Shown in pieces: positions 51,579 to 59,900 of a DNA stretch of 64,000 nucleotides. The notes beneath the pieces are model-generated. The model ran no database searches. It had not been told where the DNA came from and saw nothing but the letters and a program-made list of their open reading frames with translations. Source of the DNA: Paratractidigestivibacter sp003150175 (GTDB taxonomy: Bacteria; Actinomycetota; Coriobacteriia; Coriobacteriales; Atopobiaceae); assembly GCF_964283195.1 (NCBI RefSeq), contig NZ_CAXYLH010000001.1; one strand, 5' to 3'. The translations under genes were made by a program, and so were the position numbers. How positions within the stretch are numbered: the stretch's first letter is position 1; each line of letters starts with the position of its first letter.

Positions 51579-52634
51579 TTAGAAGATCACGAGGAAGAGC
51601 TTGGCGAGGACGTAGCCGATGAGGCCGCAGCCGGGGAAAGTGAAGATCCAGGTCAGGACCATCTCTTTGCAGACGCCCCAGTTGACGGAGCGCATGTCCT
51701 TGGCGGCGCCGGCGCCCATGATGGCCGCGGTCTTGGTGTGGGTGGTCGAGACGGGCAGGCCGGTGACGGTCGCGATGAAAAGCGAGATAGTCGCGGAGAT
51801 CGAGGCCGAGAAGCCCTGGTACTTGTCGAGCTGGACCATCTCCATGCCGACCTTCTTGATGATCTTCTTGCCGCCGATGGCGGTGCCGATGGCCATCACG
51901 CCGGCGCAGAGCACCTCGATCCACAGCGGGAAGCCGCCCATGTCGCCGACGGTCTTGCCCATGGAGAGCGCGATGGCGAGCATGGCGGTGGACATGAACT
52001 TCTGGCCGTCCTGCGCGCCGTGCATGAGGGCGACGCCCGCGGCGCCGGCGATCTGCATCTTGCCGAAGAAATTGTTCGCGCGGCGGCGATCGGCGTTCGC
52101 GCAGGCGATGGGGATGATCTTCGCGATGGCCCAGCCGGCGAGGTATCCGAGGACGGTGGAGAGGACGAGGCCATAGATGACCTTGGCCCACTCGCCCATG
52201 TTCACGCCGTCGAGGCCGCCGGAGACGGCGAGCGCCGAGCCGGTGAGGCCGGCGATGAGCGCGTGCGACTCGGAGGTCGGGATGCCGAAAACCCATGCCG
52301 CGACGCCCCAGGCGACGATGCCGACGGTCGAGGCCGCCAGCGCGATCATGGCGAGGTGGGAGTCGCCGCCAAAGTCGACCATGCCGGAGATCGTGTCCGC
52401 GACGGCGGTCGAGATGAAGGTCATAGCGACGAGGCCGATGAAGTTGCAGATGACGGACATCAGGATCGCGTCGTCGATGTCCATCGATCGGGTGCCGACG
52501 ACCTCTGCGATGGCATTGGCCGCGTCGGTAGCGCCGTTGACGAAGATGGTGCCGAGGATAAGCACCATGACGAGGACGAGGAAGGGGTTCGAGGCCAAAA
52601 GGCCGAAGAACTCAGGGAGGGTAATCAAGTGCAC
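51579..52634 (-). CDS. pit: Pit-family inorganic phosphate transporter
   Basis: The 351-aa membrane protein has about ten helices and duplicated signature blocks: FVNGATDAANAIAEVVGTRS near residue 32 and ALMHGAQDGQKF near 210, plus PTSESHALIAGLTG near 126 and PVSTTHTKTAAIMGAG near 298. It imports phosphate (as metal phosphate) driven by protons. A GTG at 52634 is proposed as start after GGAAAAGA; the frame extends 43 codons upstream without a better site. Repeats in the upstream region suggest regulation by phosphate. Confidence 0.92.
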   Translation of the reverse strand: MHLITLPEFFGLLASNPFLVLVMVLILGTIFVNGATDAANAIAEVVGTRSMDIDDAILMSVICNFIGLVAMTFISTAVADTISGMVDFGGDSHLAMIALAASTVGIVAWGVAAWVFGIPTSESHALIAGLTGSALAVSGGLDGVNMGEWAKVIYGLVLSTVLGYLAGWAIAKIIPIACANADRRRANNFFGKMQIAGAAGVALMHGAQDGQKFMSTAMLAIALSMGKTVGDMGGFPLWIEVLCAGVMAIGTAIGGKKIIKKVGMEMVQLDKYQGFSASISATISLFIATVTGLPVSTTHTKTAAIMGAGAAKDMRSVNWGVCKEMVLTWIFTFPGCGLIGYVLAKLFLVIF

Positions 52635-52683
52635 TCTTTTCCACACATGCGCGAAGAAACGCTGCGCCCCTGTACTGTCATGC

Positions 52684-52787
52684 CAATGTAAGCACTCGAT
52701 TAGGATAGCGTAAAGGGCCGGAAACATGGCTGAATGTAAGCTCGGAACCCGAATGTAAGGCAAACGCTTACATTCAGCTTACATTCG
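52684..52787. promoter_or_regulatory. Cluster of GAATGTAAG repeats upstream of pit
   Basis: Five copies of (G/C)AATGTAAG or its complement: 52684-52692, 52731-52740, 52750-52759, 52766-52775 and 52778-52787. The last two read as direct CTTACATTC repeats about 11-12 bases apart, like PhoP boxes (TTA/CACA-type repeats each helical turn). The arms 52729-52741 and 52766-52778 form a perfect 13-bp dyad. Confidence 0.7.
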
Positions 52788-52959
52788 CGCGCGGAAAGAA
52801 GCCCGGGACAAGAAGCGATCGCGCAGAGCTGCCGGAACGGGGCGGGGACGAGGCGAGACGGCATGAGACCGAGCTGCATGAACGGGGCGAGGCGCAGCGG
52901 GCCTGTGCGGCCGCGCCCGCCCGACGGGCCCCTGCCCCACCGGGCGCGCACGCCTACCT

Positions 52960-52965
52960 TATACT
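52960..52965 (+). promoter_or_regulatory. Possible -10 element of the acyltransferase gene
   Basis: TATACT about 80 bases upstream of the TTG start. No recognisable -35. Confidence 0.3.
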
Positions 52966-53043
52966 CAATGTTCGTTACTCGAAGGCCGTCCCCGATACCC
53001 ATGGCCGGCCGAGCGCAAGCACGCGAGCACCCAAGGAGGCACG

Positions 53044-54207
53044 TTGGCGAACGGAAAGAAGGAGCGGGACCCGCGCGTGGAGGCGCTGCGCCTCGTGGCG
53101 GCGGCGTCCATCGCGATCTTCCACACCTTCATGCCCTGGTTCTCGGCGATGACCGGCGGCTACGGCACGGGACCGGGCGACGGGATCATCGACAACCCCA
53201 TCGCGGCGCCGCTGCTCGGGTTCATCAACCTCCTGGGGTCCTTCGGCAACAACGTGTTCTTCTGCATCTCGGGGCTCTTTTTGATCCCCGCGGCCGTCGC
53301 GGCGGCGAAGGAGACCGGCAACGGCCCGGACTGCCCCGGGTATTGGCGCGCCCAAGCGCGGAAGGCCGCCCGGCGCGCGGCGCCGCTGCTCGCGACCATC
53401 GCGTTCTACGTCGTCGCGGTCCTCGCCATGAGCGCCTTCGTGGTCCCCATCGAGGATGCGACGCCCGAGAACCTGCCTGGGCTTCTTGGCGGGCTCGAGT
53501 TCATATGGGTCTACCTGGTGCTCATGGTCTTGGCGCCCGTGATCGGCTGGGCGAAGGCGCGCCTCGAGCAAAAACCCGCAGCATGGCGAGCGGTCGCCGC
53601 GGTCTTCGTCGTCGCGGTGTTCGCCGTCAACGCCTACATCGCCTTTGTCGACCAGGGCGACGTCGACCGCGGGCTCGGTGACTGGCGCAAGCTCATGAGC
53701 GCCGTGACTTACCTCGCGGCCTTCGTGGTCGGCGGGGAGGTCTCGTCGGTGAGGCTCGGCCGCCGGGCGGCGGGCGCGTTTCTTGTCGCAACCGTCGCGG
53801 CCTCGCTCGGGGTCGAGACGGCCCTCGCCCACGCGCGCGAGCTCGACCTCATGGCGGCGACCTCATTCAAGTCGACGTCGGCGTTCGCGTTCTGCACGGC
53901 GGTCGCCGCGGTCCTCTTTGCACGGTCGTGCACGGGCCGCGAACGCGCGAAGAAGCCCCTCGACGCCCCCGTGTGCAGGGCGGCGAAGAGCGTCCTCGGG
54001 TTCTATATCCTGCAGTCGCTCACGATGCCGCTTTGGCTCGGGGAGCTGTACGGGTGGCTCGTGTCCCTCTACAAGATTCCCTGGTTCACGTCCGTCCACC
54101 TGATCGGCGTCGGCACGGCAGCGAGCCTTTTGCTCCTGGCCTTGATGCTCGCGATCGACCAGGTCGTCCGCCTGCCGCTCTTCCGCCGGCTCGACTTGGC
54201 GCGGTAG
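53044..54207 (+). CDS. Acyltransferase 3-family membrane protein (TTG start)
   Basis: The 387-aa protein has about ten transmembrane helices and the family N-terminus RVEALRLVAAASIAIFHTFM with the histidine of the acyltransferase 3 family (R...H). It probably O-acylates an extracellular glycan, wall polymer or sugar. A TTG at 53044 is supported by AAGGAGG five bases upstream. There is no partner gene; the substrate is unknown. Two GC-rich hairpins follow the stop (54236-54263 and 54266-54286). Confidence 0.83.
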   Translation: MANGKKERDPRVEALRLVAAASIAIFHTFMPWFSAMTGGYGTGPGDGIIDNPIAAPLLGFINLLGSFGNNVFFCISGLFLIPAAVAAAKETGNGPDCPGYWRAQARKAARRAAPLLATIAFYVVAVLAMSAFVVPIEDATPENLPGLLGGLEFIWVYLVLMVLAPVIGWAKARLEQKPAAWRAVAAVFVVAVFAVNAYIAFVDQGDVDRGLGDWRKLMSAVTYLAAFVVGGEVSSVRLGRRAAGAFLVATVAASLGVETALAHARELDLMAATSFKSTSAFAFCTAVAAVLFARSCTGRERAKKPLDAPVCRAAKSVLGFYILQSLTMPLWLGELYGWLVSLYKIPWFTSVHLIGVGTAASLLLLALMLAIDQVVRLPLFRRLDLAR

Positions 54208-54235
54208 GGCCCGTGATGAGATCAGGCACGGCAGG

Positions 54236-54286
54236 GCGGGGCGCATCAAGGTTGGCGCCCCGCGAAGCGCCCGGAGTACGGGCGCT
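54236..54286. terminator. Tandem hairpins between convergent genes
   Basis: A 9-bp stem (54236-54244 with 54255-54263) and an 8-bp stem (54266-54273 with 54279-54286). There is no T run, so termination is not certain. Confidence 0.4.
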
Positions 54287-54289
54287 CGG

Positions 54290-55765
54290 CTAGCTCTTGA
54301 AGTGCTTGCCGGAGCTCGGGCGTGCCTTCGAGCGCGCATTCGAGCCGGTGCCCGAGCCCGCGATCGGCCCAGATGCCTGGTCGAAGGCCATGCACGAGCC
54401 CTGGCTCGCGTCCGCGGCCTTACGGCGCCTCTTTGCGCGACGGACGAGGTTCACGATCGCGCACATCACGAGGATGACGGCCACAATGACGGCGGCGACC
54501 AGCAGCAGGTGCTCCGGCACCGCGAGCCAATCCTGGACAAAGAGCTTCAGCGACCAGCTGAGCGACGCCTCGGTCTGGACGGGCACGCTGCCGAGGTAGC
54601 GGCCCTGGTACGAGATGCTCGCCTCGCCGAGCGACGCGCCCTGCTGGACCGGCGCCGTGAGCTCATCAGGTAACTGAGTTTCGATCGTCAGGTCGGCAAG
54701 CGTGAGCCCGGCGGGCACGAATGCCGAGACCTCGCCGGCGGCGACCGCCCCCACCTGCGTCCCGTCCTCCGAGAGCGCGACGGGAACGCTGCCGAGCTCC
54801 TCTCCGCCGCTCACCACCGTCGCGTCCTGCCACGCGTCGAAGCCCCAGTTGAGGAGGTCGCGCATGCCATAGAAGTTCGAGGTCGGCTCCTCGTAGCCGG
54901 CGTCGTTCGCGCCGCCGAGCGTGACAGCGGCGAGGTGGCGGCCGTCCTTTTGGGCGGCGACGACGAGGCACTTGCCGCCCTCGAGCGTGTAGCCCGTCTT
55001 TCCGGCGGTCACGATGCCGCCGGCGTAGGCGTCGCTCGAGGGATCGACCAGGAAGTCCGTGCTTTCGAGCTCGCGGGCCGGGTTCTTGTTCGTGGCGGGA
55101 AGCTCGCAGGTGGCGCTGCCCGCGATCTGGACGAACGTCGGGTTTTGGAGCGCCTCCTCGAAGATGCGGCACAGGTCGCGCGCCGTGGTGTAGTGGTCGT
55201 CGTTGTGCAGGCCGCAGGGGTTCGCGAAGTGCGTGTCCTCGCAGCCGAGCTCGGCAGCCTTGGCGTTCATCATGCCGACGAAGTCCTGCCAGGTGCCGCC
55301 GACATAGCGGGCGAGCACGTAGGCGGCATCGTTGCCGGAGGGGAGGAGCAGGCAAGCGAGAAGATCGCGCACGGTGATCTGCTCGTCGGCCTGCAGGCCG
55401 CTGCGCATGCTGTCCGCATCGAGCGCCGAGAAATCGTCCGCCTGCACCGTGACGACGTCGTCGAGGTTGCCGTGCTCGAGCACGAGCAGCGCCGTCATGA
55501 TCTTGGTGGTCGAGGCCGGGTAGCGCCGGGCATCGGCGTCCTTGGCAAAGAGAACCTGGCCGTTGTCGCGGTCGACGAGGATGCCGGCCGGGGTGTTGGT
55601 CTCGGGGGCGGGGGTCGGGTTGTAGAGCTGCTCGCCGTCAACCGAGACTGGGAGCGACGCAGCATCCTCCGCGCGCGCCACCACCGGCGCGCCGAGCGAG
55701 AGCGCGAGCACCGCCACCGCGAGCGCGGCGCCCAGTTTCCTTGCAAATGACCCGCCGAACCTCAT
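54290..55765 (-). CDS. D-alanyl-D-alanine carboxypeptidase (PBP5/DacF family)
   Basis: The 491-aa enzyme trims the terminal D-Ala from wall pentapeptides. A signal peptide (LGAALAVAVLALSLGAPVVARA) leads to the peptidase S11 domain with SxxK in YPASTTKIMTALLVLE near residue 85, SGN in LLPSGNDAAYVLA near 143 and KTG in TAGKTGYTLEGGKCLV near 247. A PBP5-like C-terminal domain follows and a transmembrane helix near 425 (HLLLVAAVIVAVILVMCAIV) anchors it, with a basic/Ser-rich cytoplasmic tail. The ATG at 55765 follows GGGAAG. Monocistronic. Confidence 0.94.
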   Translation of the reverse strand: MRFGGSFARKLGAALAVAVLALSLGAPVVARAEDAASLPVSVDGEQLYNPTPAPETNTPAGILVDRDNGQVLFAKDADARRYPASTTKIMTALLVLEHGNLDDVVTVQADDFSALDADSMRSGLQADEQITVRDLLACLLLPSGNDAAYVLARYVGGTWQDFVGMMNAKAAELGCEDTHFANPCGLHNDDHYTTARDLCRIFEEALQNPTFVQIAGSATCELPATNKNPARELESTDFLVDPSSDAYAGGIVTAGKTGYTLEGGKCLVVAAQKDGRHLAAVTLGGANDAGYEEPTSNFYGMRDLLNWGFDAWQDATVVSGGEELGSVPVALSEDGTQVGAVAAGEVSAFVPAGLTLADLTIETQLPDELTAPVQQGASLGEASISYQGRYLGSVPVQTEASLSWSLKLFVQDWLAVPEHLLLVAAVIVAVILVMCAIVNLVRRAKRRRKAADASQGSCMAFDQASGPIAGSGTGSNARSKARPSSGKHFKS

Positions 55766-55923
55766 CGAGCATCTTCCCTTCTCGTCGCCATGGGCCTTCG
55801 AGTCTACGCCACGCCGCGGCGCAGAAAACCCCGCAATCAGCGCGAAGGACTGTTTGCGGGGTTTTCCACATTGTTCAATAACCGGCGTTATCGCCGAACG
55901 TCGTTTGCGGAGCCGAATGCGGG

Positions 55924-56265
55924 TTACTTGCCCAGGCGCTCGTAGACGTCGATGAAGTCCTCCGCGACGATGCGGAAGGTCTCGGCGCCCATGAGCTGGT
56001 CCTCGGCATGCATGAGCAGCATCGAGAACTCGACGGACTTGCCGCCGGCGTCGTTGGCGAGGAGCTGCAGGTGGACGTTGTGCCCTTCGACGAAGGCGTC
56101 GGAGCCCTGCTTGATGAGCTCGCGCGCCCCGTCGAGGTCGCCTTCCTTGGCCTTGCCGATGGCCTCGATGTACATCGACTTGGCCATGCCGACGTTGGCG
56201 ATGATTTGGAAGCAGACCTCCTCCATGTCGAGGGGCTGCTCGGTGATCGTGGTCTCGTCAGCCAT
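55924..56265 (-). CDS. PTS lactose/cellobiose-family EIIA component
   Basis: The 113-aa protein is trimeric in its family. The helical protein shows the phosphorylated histidine region SMLLMHAEDQLMGAETF near residue 80 (HAxDQLM). It starts 4 bases after the EIIB stop. Its EIIB partner lacks the active cysteine and the EIIC gene is almost gone, so a cellobiose-type transport role is no longer complete in this locus. It may serve another EIIC elsewhere. Confidence 0.9.
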   Translation of the reverse strand: MADETTITEQPLDMEEVCFQIIANVGMAKSMYIEAIGKAKEGDLDGARELIKQGSDAFVEGHNVHLQLLANDAGGKSVEFSMLLMHAEDQLMGAETFRIVAEDFIDVYERLGK

Positions 56266-56269
56266 CGTC

Positions 56270-56572
56270 CTACTCCCTCATCAGCTTGAGGGCGTCGGCC
56301 AGGATCTTCTTTGCGTTCATGCGGCCGTAGTCGACCATGGCGATGACGGCGACGGGCGTGGAGCCAGCGGCCGCCTCGGCGTCCTTCTTTGCATAGGCGA
56401 TCTGCGGGCCGAGGAGAAGCACGTCGGCGGTGTCGACGTGCTCGAGGGCCTTGTTGAGCGGGTAGGCGGCGATGCTGACGTCGAGGCCCTGGCCCTTGGC
56501 CTCGGCCTGCATCTTTTGGACGAGGAGGCTCGTGGACATGCCGGCGTTGTAGGCGAGCAGGATATTCTTCAT
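56270..56572 (-). CDS. PTS cellobiose-family EIIB component with catalytic cysteine replaced
   Basis: The 100-aa protein keeps the fold and P-loop of EIIB-cellobiose (NAGMSTSLLVQKM), but the phosphorylated cysteine near residue 8 (family CxxGMS) reads tyrosine: LLAYNAGMSTS, encoded TAC. Family members need this Cys to accept phosphate from EIIA, so this copy is predicted inactive as a phosphotransfer protein. The ATG at 56572 follows AAAGGGG. Upstream is the ruined EIIC. Confidence 0.85.
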   Translation of the reverse strand: MKNILLAYNAGMSTSLLVQKMQAEAKGQGLDVSIAAYPLNKALEHVDTADVLLLGPQIAYAKKDAEAAAGSTPVAVIAMVDYGRMNAKKILADALKLMRE

Positions 56573-56675
56573 TGCGATCCCCTTTCTGAGGACGTGCACC
56601 GTGCGATTACGGTAACCCTTGGGTAACTCGGTGACCGCGAGGGGCGCCCAGCGGCGCCGATGCGGCCTTTGGACG

Positions 56676-56707
56676 GGTGCCCGGGCCCTGGCAAGCCCGG
56701 GCACCCC
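56676..56707. repeat. 12-bp hairpin in the EIIB leader region
   Basis: GGGTGCCCGGGC (56676-56687) pairs with its exact complement at 56696-56707, loop of 8 bases. There is no T run. Confidence 0.6.
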
Positions 56708-56779
56708 AAGGAAAGGACTTCGGAGGGAGCGGCCCCGCGATGCGCGGGCGGGATGCCCCGCGCCAAGGGCGCGGCGCGC

Positions 56780-56920
56780 CTACTCCGCGGACTCCTCGGC
56801 GAGCACGGCCTGCTTGGCCTGGACGCGCTCGGAGACCTTCATGAACGGCAGGTAGATGGCCATGGCGATGACGATCTCGAGGACCTGCCAGATCGCGGCG
56901 CGGATGTCGCCGCCTACGGC
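56780..56920 (-). pseudogene. EIIC-cellobiose C-terminal remnant
   Basis: About 46 codons (GGDIRAAIWQVLEIVIAMAI and YLPFMKVSERVQAKQAVLAE) match the last helix and tail of EIIC-cellobiose proteins. The other roughly 400 residues are missing. The remnant is joined to a GH1 fragment in another frame at about 56915. Confidence 0.75.
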
Positions 56921-57590
56921 TCCGCGAAGACCGGGCAACCGGCCTCGTCCACGTCGCGCGAGGGCACCTGGACGCGCTCGGGGTGGTAGTAATTGCAGCC
57001 GAGCCAATCGACCTTGCCCTGGGCCAGGATCTGCTCGTCGCCCGGGCGGACGGGCAGCTCGACGCCGCGCGCCGCGAAGTCGGCCAGGATATCGGCGGGG
57101 AGCTTGCCCTCGGTCACGAGGTCGAGCCACCAGCAGTTGTTTATGCCGTCGGTCATGCGGACGGCCTCGAGGTCGGCCTCGCTCGGGTTCTCGCGGGTAT
57201 AGGGCGGGGTGAAGCAGTTGATGAGGCCGATGCGCGAGTCGTCGAGCATGCAGCCGTCGGCCTTCGCGCGACGGTAGGCCGCCACGGCGAGACTGTGCGC
57301 GATCGAGATGTTGTACTGCACGGCCTTCGCACGGTTGAAGTTGTGCAGGCACGGGTACCAGACGCCGTTCTGATAGCGCTGGTCGGGCTCCACGATGGGC
57401 TCGTTGAAGGTGAACCAGCAGCGGATCTCCTTGCCGAAGGCGCGGAAGGCTTTCTCGGCGTAGTTCGCGTACGCCTCGACGACCTCGCGGTTCTCCCATC
57501 CGCCGCGGCGGAAGAGATACGCGGGCATATCGAAGTGGTACAGGTTCACGAAGCACTCGAGCTCGGCCGTCGCGCCGCCATGTAGAAAAC
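56914..57590 (-). pseudogene. GH1 6-phospho-beta-glucosidase fragment
   Basis: About 220 codons of a family 1 glycoside hydrolase, starting at VNLYHFDMPAYLF and including the acid/base glutamate in CWFTFNEPIV. The N-terminal ~110 residues and the C-terminal third, with the nucleophile ENG, are missing. The 5' edge lies next to a perfect palindrome (57600-57644) and the 3' edge at the EIIC remnant. With that remnant it shows a deletion through the original bgl-EIIC genes. Confidence 0.8.
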
Positions 57591-57599
57591 CCCGCCGCC

Positions 57600-57644
57600 G
57601 GCGCCAGAGGAAAACCGCGGACTCTGCGTTTTTCCTCTGGCGCC
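57600..57644. repeat. 15-bp perfect inverted repeat at the GH1 fragment edge
   Basis: GGCGCCAGAGGAAAA (57600-57614) is mirrored exactly at 57630-57644 around a 15-base centre. It lies exactly where the GH1 homology stops. Confidence 0.85.
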
Positions 57645-57653
57645 GATCGCTGG

Positions 57654-57684
57654 TTGCAGAATGTTCAAACAAATCGGATAAGAT
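57654..57684 (+). promoter_or_regulatory. Candidate manA promoter
   Basis: TTGCAG and TAAGAT separated by 19 bases, ending 35 bases before the manA start. Spacing is longer than ideal. Confidence 0.35.
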
Positions 57685-57718
57685 ACGGCCGACGTACCCG
57701 CCAACAAAAGGAGCAGCA

Positions 57719-58693
57719 ATGTCGCAGCAGTTCCATGAGTTGATTTTCCTCAAGCCAGTGTTCCACGAGAAGATCTGGGGCGGGCGCAAGCTCGCCGACG
57801 ACTGGGGATACCGCATCCCCGACGGCCCGATCGGCGAGTGCTGGGCGATCTCGGCACACCCCAACGGGGACTGCAGGATCGACGGCGGCGAGTACGACGG
57901 CAAGTACCTCTCGGAACTCTGGAAAGAGAACCGCGAGGTCTTCGGCACGGTGCCCGACGGCCGAGGCGGCGAGGCGAAGCAGTTCCCGCTGCTGATCAAG
58001 ATCCTCGACGCGCAGGACGACCTCTCGGTCCAGGTGCACCCCGACGACGCTTACGCCGCCGCCCACGAGGACGGCTCGCTCGGAAAGAAGGAGTGCTGGT
58101 ACGTCCTCGGCTGCAAGGAGGGCGGCACCATCATCGTGGGCCAAAAGGCAAGAGACGCCGCCGAGTTCCGCCAGATGGTCGACGAGGGCCGCTGGTCCGA
58201 CCTTCTCAACGAGGTGCCCATCCATGAAGGGGACTTCTTCCAGATCGACCCCGGCACCATCCACGCCATCAAGGGCGGCACCGTCATCCTGGAAACCCAG
58301 CAGTCCAGCGACGTCACGTACCGCGTCTACGACTACGACCGCAAGCAGGCGGACGGCACCACGCGCCCGCTGCACCTCGAGCAGAGCGTCGAGTGCGTCG
58401 ACTTCTCGCAGGAGCCGATCGAGTCCGGTGCCGTGACCACCCCCATCATCGGCGGCATCCAGCACCTCGCCGACACCGACCGCTACATCGTCGACCTCGT
58501 CCGCATCGACGGCGAGAAGGTCTTCTCGGCCATCCCGACGTTCCGCTGCGTGAGCGTCATCGACGGCGAGGGAACCGTCGCCGGCGCCAAGGTCCGCAAG
58601 GGCGACCACTTCATCATCCCCGCCGCCTTCGGCGACGTCGACTGCTCCGGAAAGATGAAGCTCATCGTGAGCCGCGTCCCCACCGCGCTGTAG
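57719..58693 (+). CDS. manA: Mannose-6-phosphate isomerase, class I
   Basis: The 324-aa zinc enzyme interconverts mannose-6-P and fructose-6-P. All metal-site blocks are present: VQVHPDDAYAAAHEDG near residue 102, LGKKECWYVLGC near 118 and GTIHAIKGG near 180. KIWGGRKLADDWG near the N-terminus matches the B. subtilis-like family. The ATG at 57719 follows GGAG (AAAAGGAGCAGCA). It is divergent from the broken cellobiose locus. The operon paralogue at 22.7 kb differs in these motifs. Confidence 0.95.
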   Translation: MSQQFHELIFLKPVFHEKIWGGRKLADDWGYRIPDGPIGECWAISAHPNGDCRIDGGEYDGKYLSELWKENREVFGTVPDGRGGEAKQFPLLIKILDAQDDLSVQVHPDDAYAAAHEDGSLGKKECWYVLGCKEGGTIIVGQKARDAAEFRQMVDEGRWSDLLNEVPIHEGDFFQIDPGTIHAIKGGTVILETQQSSDVTYRVYDYDRKQADGTTRPLHLEQSVECVDFSQEPIESGAVTTPIIGGIQHLADTDRYIVDLVRIDGEKVFSAIPTFRCVSVIDGEGTVAGAKVRKGDHFIIPAAFGDVDCSGKMKLIVSRVPTAL

Positions 58694-58732
58694 CCGCGCG
58701 CCAAACCTGGCCCCGCAAGCGAGCGGCGCCCG

Positions 58733-58760
58733 CCGGCCGAAGCCGACAGGCGCCGCTTTG
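58733..58760 (+). terminator. Terminator of manA
   Basis: An 8-bp stem (GCGGCGCC with GGCGCCGC) followed by TTTGCC, immediately before a copy of the dispersed repeat. Confidence 0.5.
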
Positions 58761-58761
58761 C

Positions 58762-58805
58762 CATCACTGGGCGACAGTCATTGCATGCAGCTTTCTGGGA
58801 CACCC
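58762..58805 (+). repeat. Dispersed intergenic repeat, full copy at the 58.8-kb locus
   Basis: Carries CATCACTGGGCGACAGTCAT, then TGCATGCAGCTTTCTGGGAC and ACCC. About 90% identical to the copy at 11285. Confidence 0.85.
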
Positions 58806-58871
58806 TTCCGCGACCTCGACGCCAGCGGAGAATCGCCGCCAGGCGCGGGGGCTCAGTGGCGCGGCGGCTCC

Positions 58872-59900
58872 TTACAGGAAGCGGTACTGAACCGCGCGGA
58901 CTCCCCAGTCGTAGCAGCTGGAGAAGCCGAAGGCCTTCCAACAGCCGCCGGCGAGGTCGAGGACGCGGCCGTAGCTCGCGAAACCGCCCGTATCGGTCAC
59001 GGTGGCGGTGATCGTCTTTCCACCGTAGCGGATCTGGACCGAGCGGCCGAGCAGGTAGCTCTGGCTCGCGGGGACGGCGACCGTCACGGAGTCGCTCGTG
59101 AGGATGGCGCCGGAGGCAGTGGCCGTGCCGCCGGTGTTGTTGTCGACGTCATAGGCGGAGGCGAGGCCGCTCATCCACTCGCCGTCGGTCTCGACGTCGG
59201 AGTCGGCGGGTGGCTCGGGCTTCTTGGTCTCGGACGGGGCGGCGGGAGCCTGCTCGGGGGCGGGAGCGGCGGGCTGCTGCGCGTCCTTCTTTGCCGTGTC
59301 GCCAGCGCTGGGCGCCGCGGCCTGCGCCTGCGCCGCCGCGGCCGCCTGCTGCGCCGCGACCTGCGACTCGTACTCCTGGCGCGCGTTGTTCGCGTCGGAC
59401 AGCGCGGTCACGGCGTTCGTGACCTCGCTGTCGACCTGCGCCTTCTGGGACGCCAGCGCGCTTTGCGCCTGCTCGAGCTCGGAGCTCGACTGGGCGAGCT
59501 CCTCGATCGCGGCGTTGTTGTGGGACGTGATCTTGTCCAGGTACTGGACGGTCGAGATGACCTCGTTGAAGTCGTCGCTGGAAAGAAGGAGCTGGATGAG
59601 ATCGTTGCCGTTGGTCTGCATCTTGTAGGCGGTGCGCAGGGACTTGGCCGCGGCCTCCTTCTTTGCCGGGAGCTCGGCCTGGATCTCCTGGATCTTCTGC
59701 TGGTTGGCGTCGATCTTGTCCTGGAGCTCGGTCGCGTGCTGAACGGCGGCGTTGTACGCCTCGTTGCTCGCGTCGATCCGGGACTGGAGCTCGTCGAGCG
59801 TGGAGGCCTGGGCGGCCGCCGGGGCCGCGAGGGCGAGGGCCAGCGCGGCTGCGAGCCCGGCGCGGACGGCGATGTTGCTGTTGGTGCGTTTATTCTTCAT
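58872..59900 (-). CDS. Secreted coiled-coil protein with RlpA-like (double-psi barrel) C-terminus
   Basis: The 342-aa protein has a signal peptide (AGLAAALALALAAPAAAQAS), a coiled coil (residues ~30-200, PcsB-like with SLRTAYKMQTNGNDLIQLLL), an Ala/Pro/Gln-rich linker (~200-250) and a C-terminal domain with GLASAYDVDNNTGGTATASG and TITATVTDTGGFASYGRVLD, the pattern of 3D/RlpA-type beta barrels that include lytic enzymes (catalytic Asp-Thr-Gly). The ATG at 59900 overlaps the upstream stop (TAATG). Likely a wall-remodelling partner. Confidence 0.83.
   Translation of the reverse strand: MKNKRTNSNIAVRAGLAAALALALAAPAAAQASTLDELQSRIDASNEAYNAAVQHATELQDKIDANQQKIQEIQAELPAKKEAAAKSLRTAYKMQTNGNDLIQLLLSSDDFNEVISTVQYLDKITSHNNAAIEELAQSSSELEQAQSALASQKAQVDSEVTNAVTALSDANNARQEYESQVAAQQAAAAAQAQAAAPSAGDTAKKDAQQPAAPAPEQAPAAPSETKKPEPPADSDVETDGEWMSGLASAYDVDNNTGGTATASGAILTSDSVTVAVPASQSYLLGRSVQIRYGGKTITATVTDTGGFASYGRVLDLAGGCWKAFGFSSCYDWGVRAVQYRFL

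Larger units (their letters stand above)
52635..53043. other. Divergent intergenic region of pit and the acyltransferase gene
   Basis: About 400 bases. Next to pit lies the GAATGTAAG cluster (listed separately). The rest to about 52950 is GC-rich and shows nothing definite; a TATACT precedes the acyltransferase gene. Confidence 0.6.
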
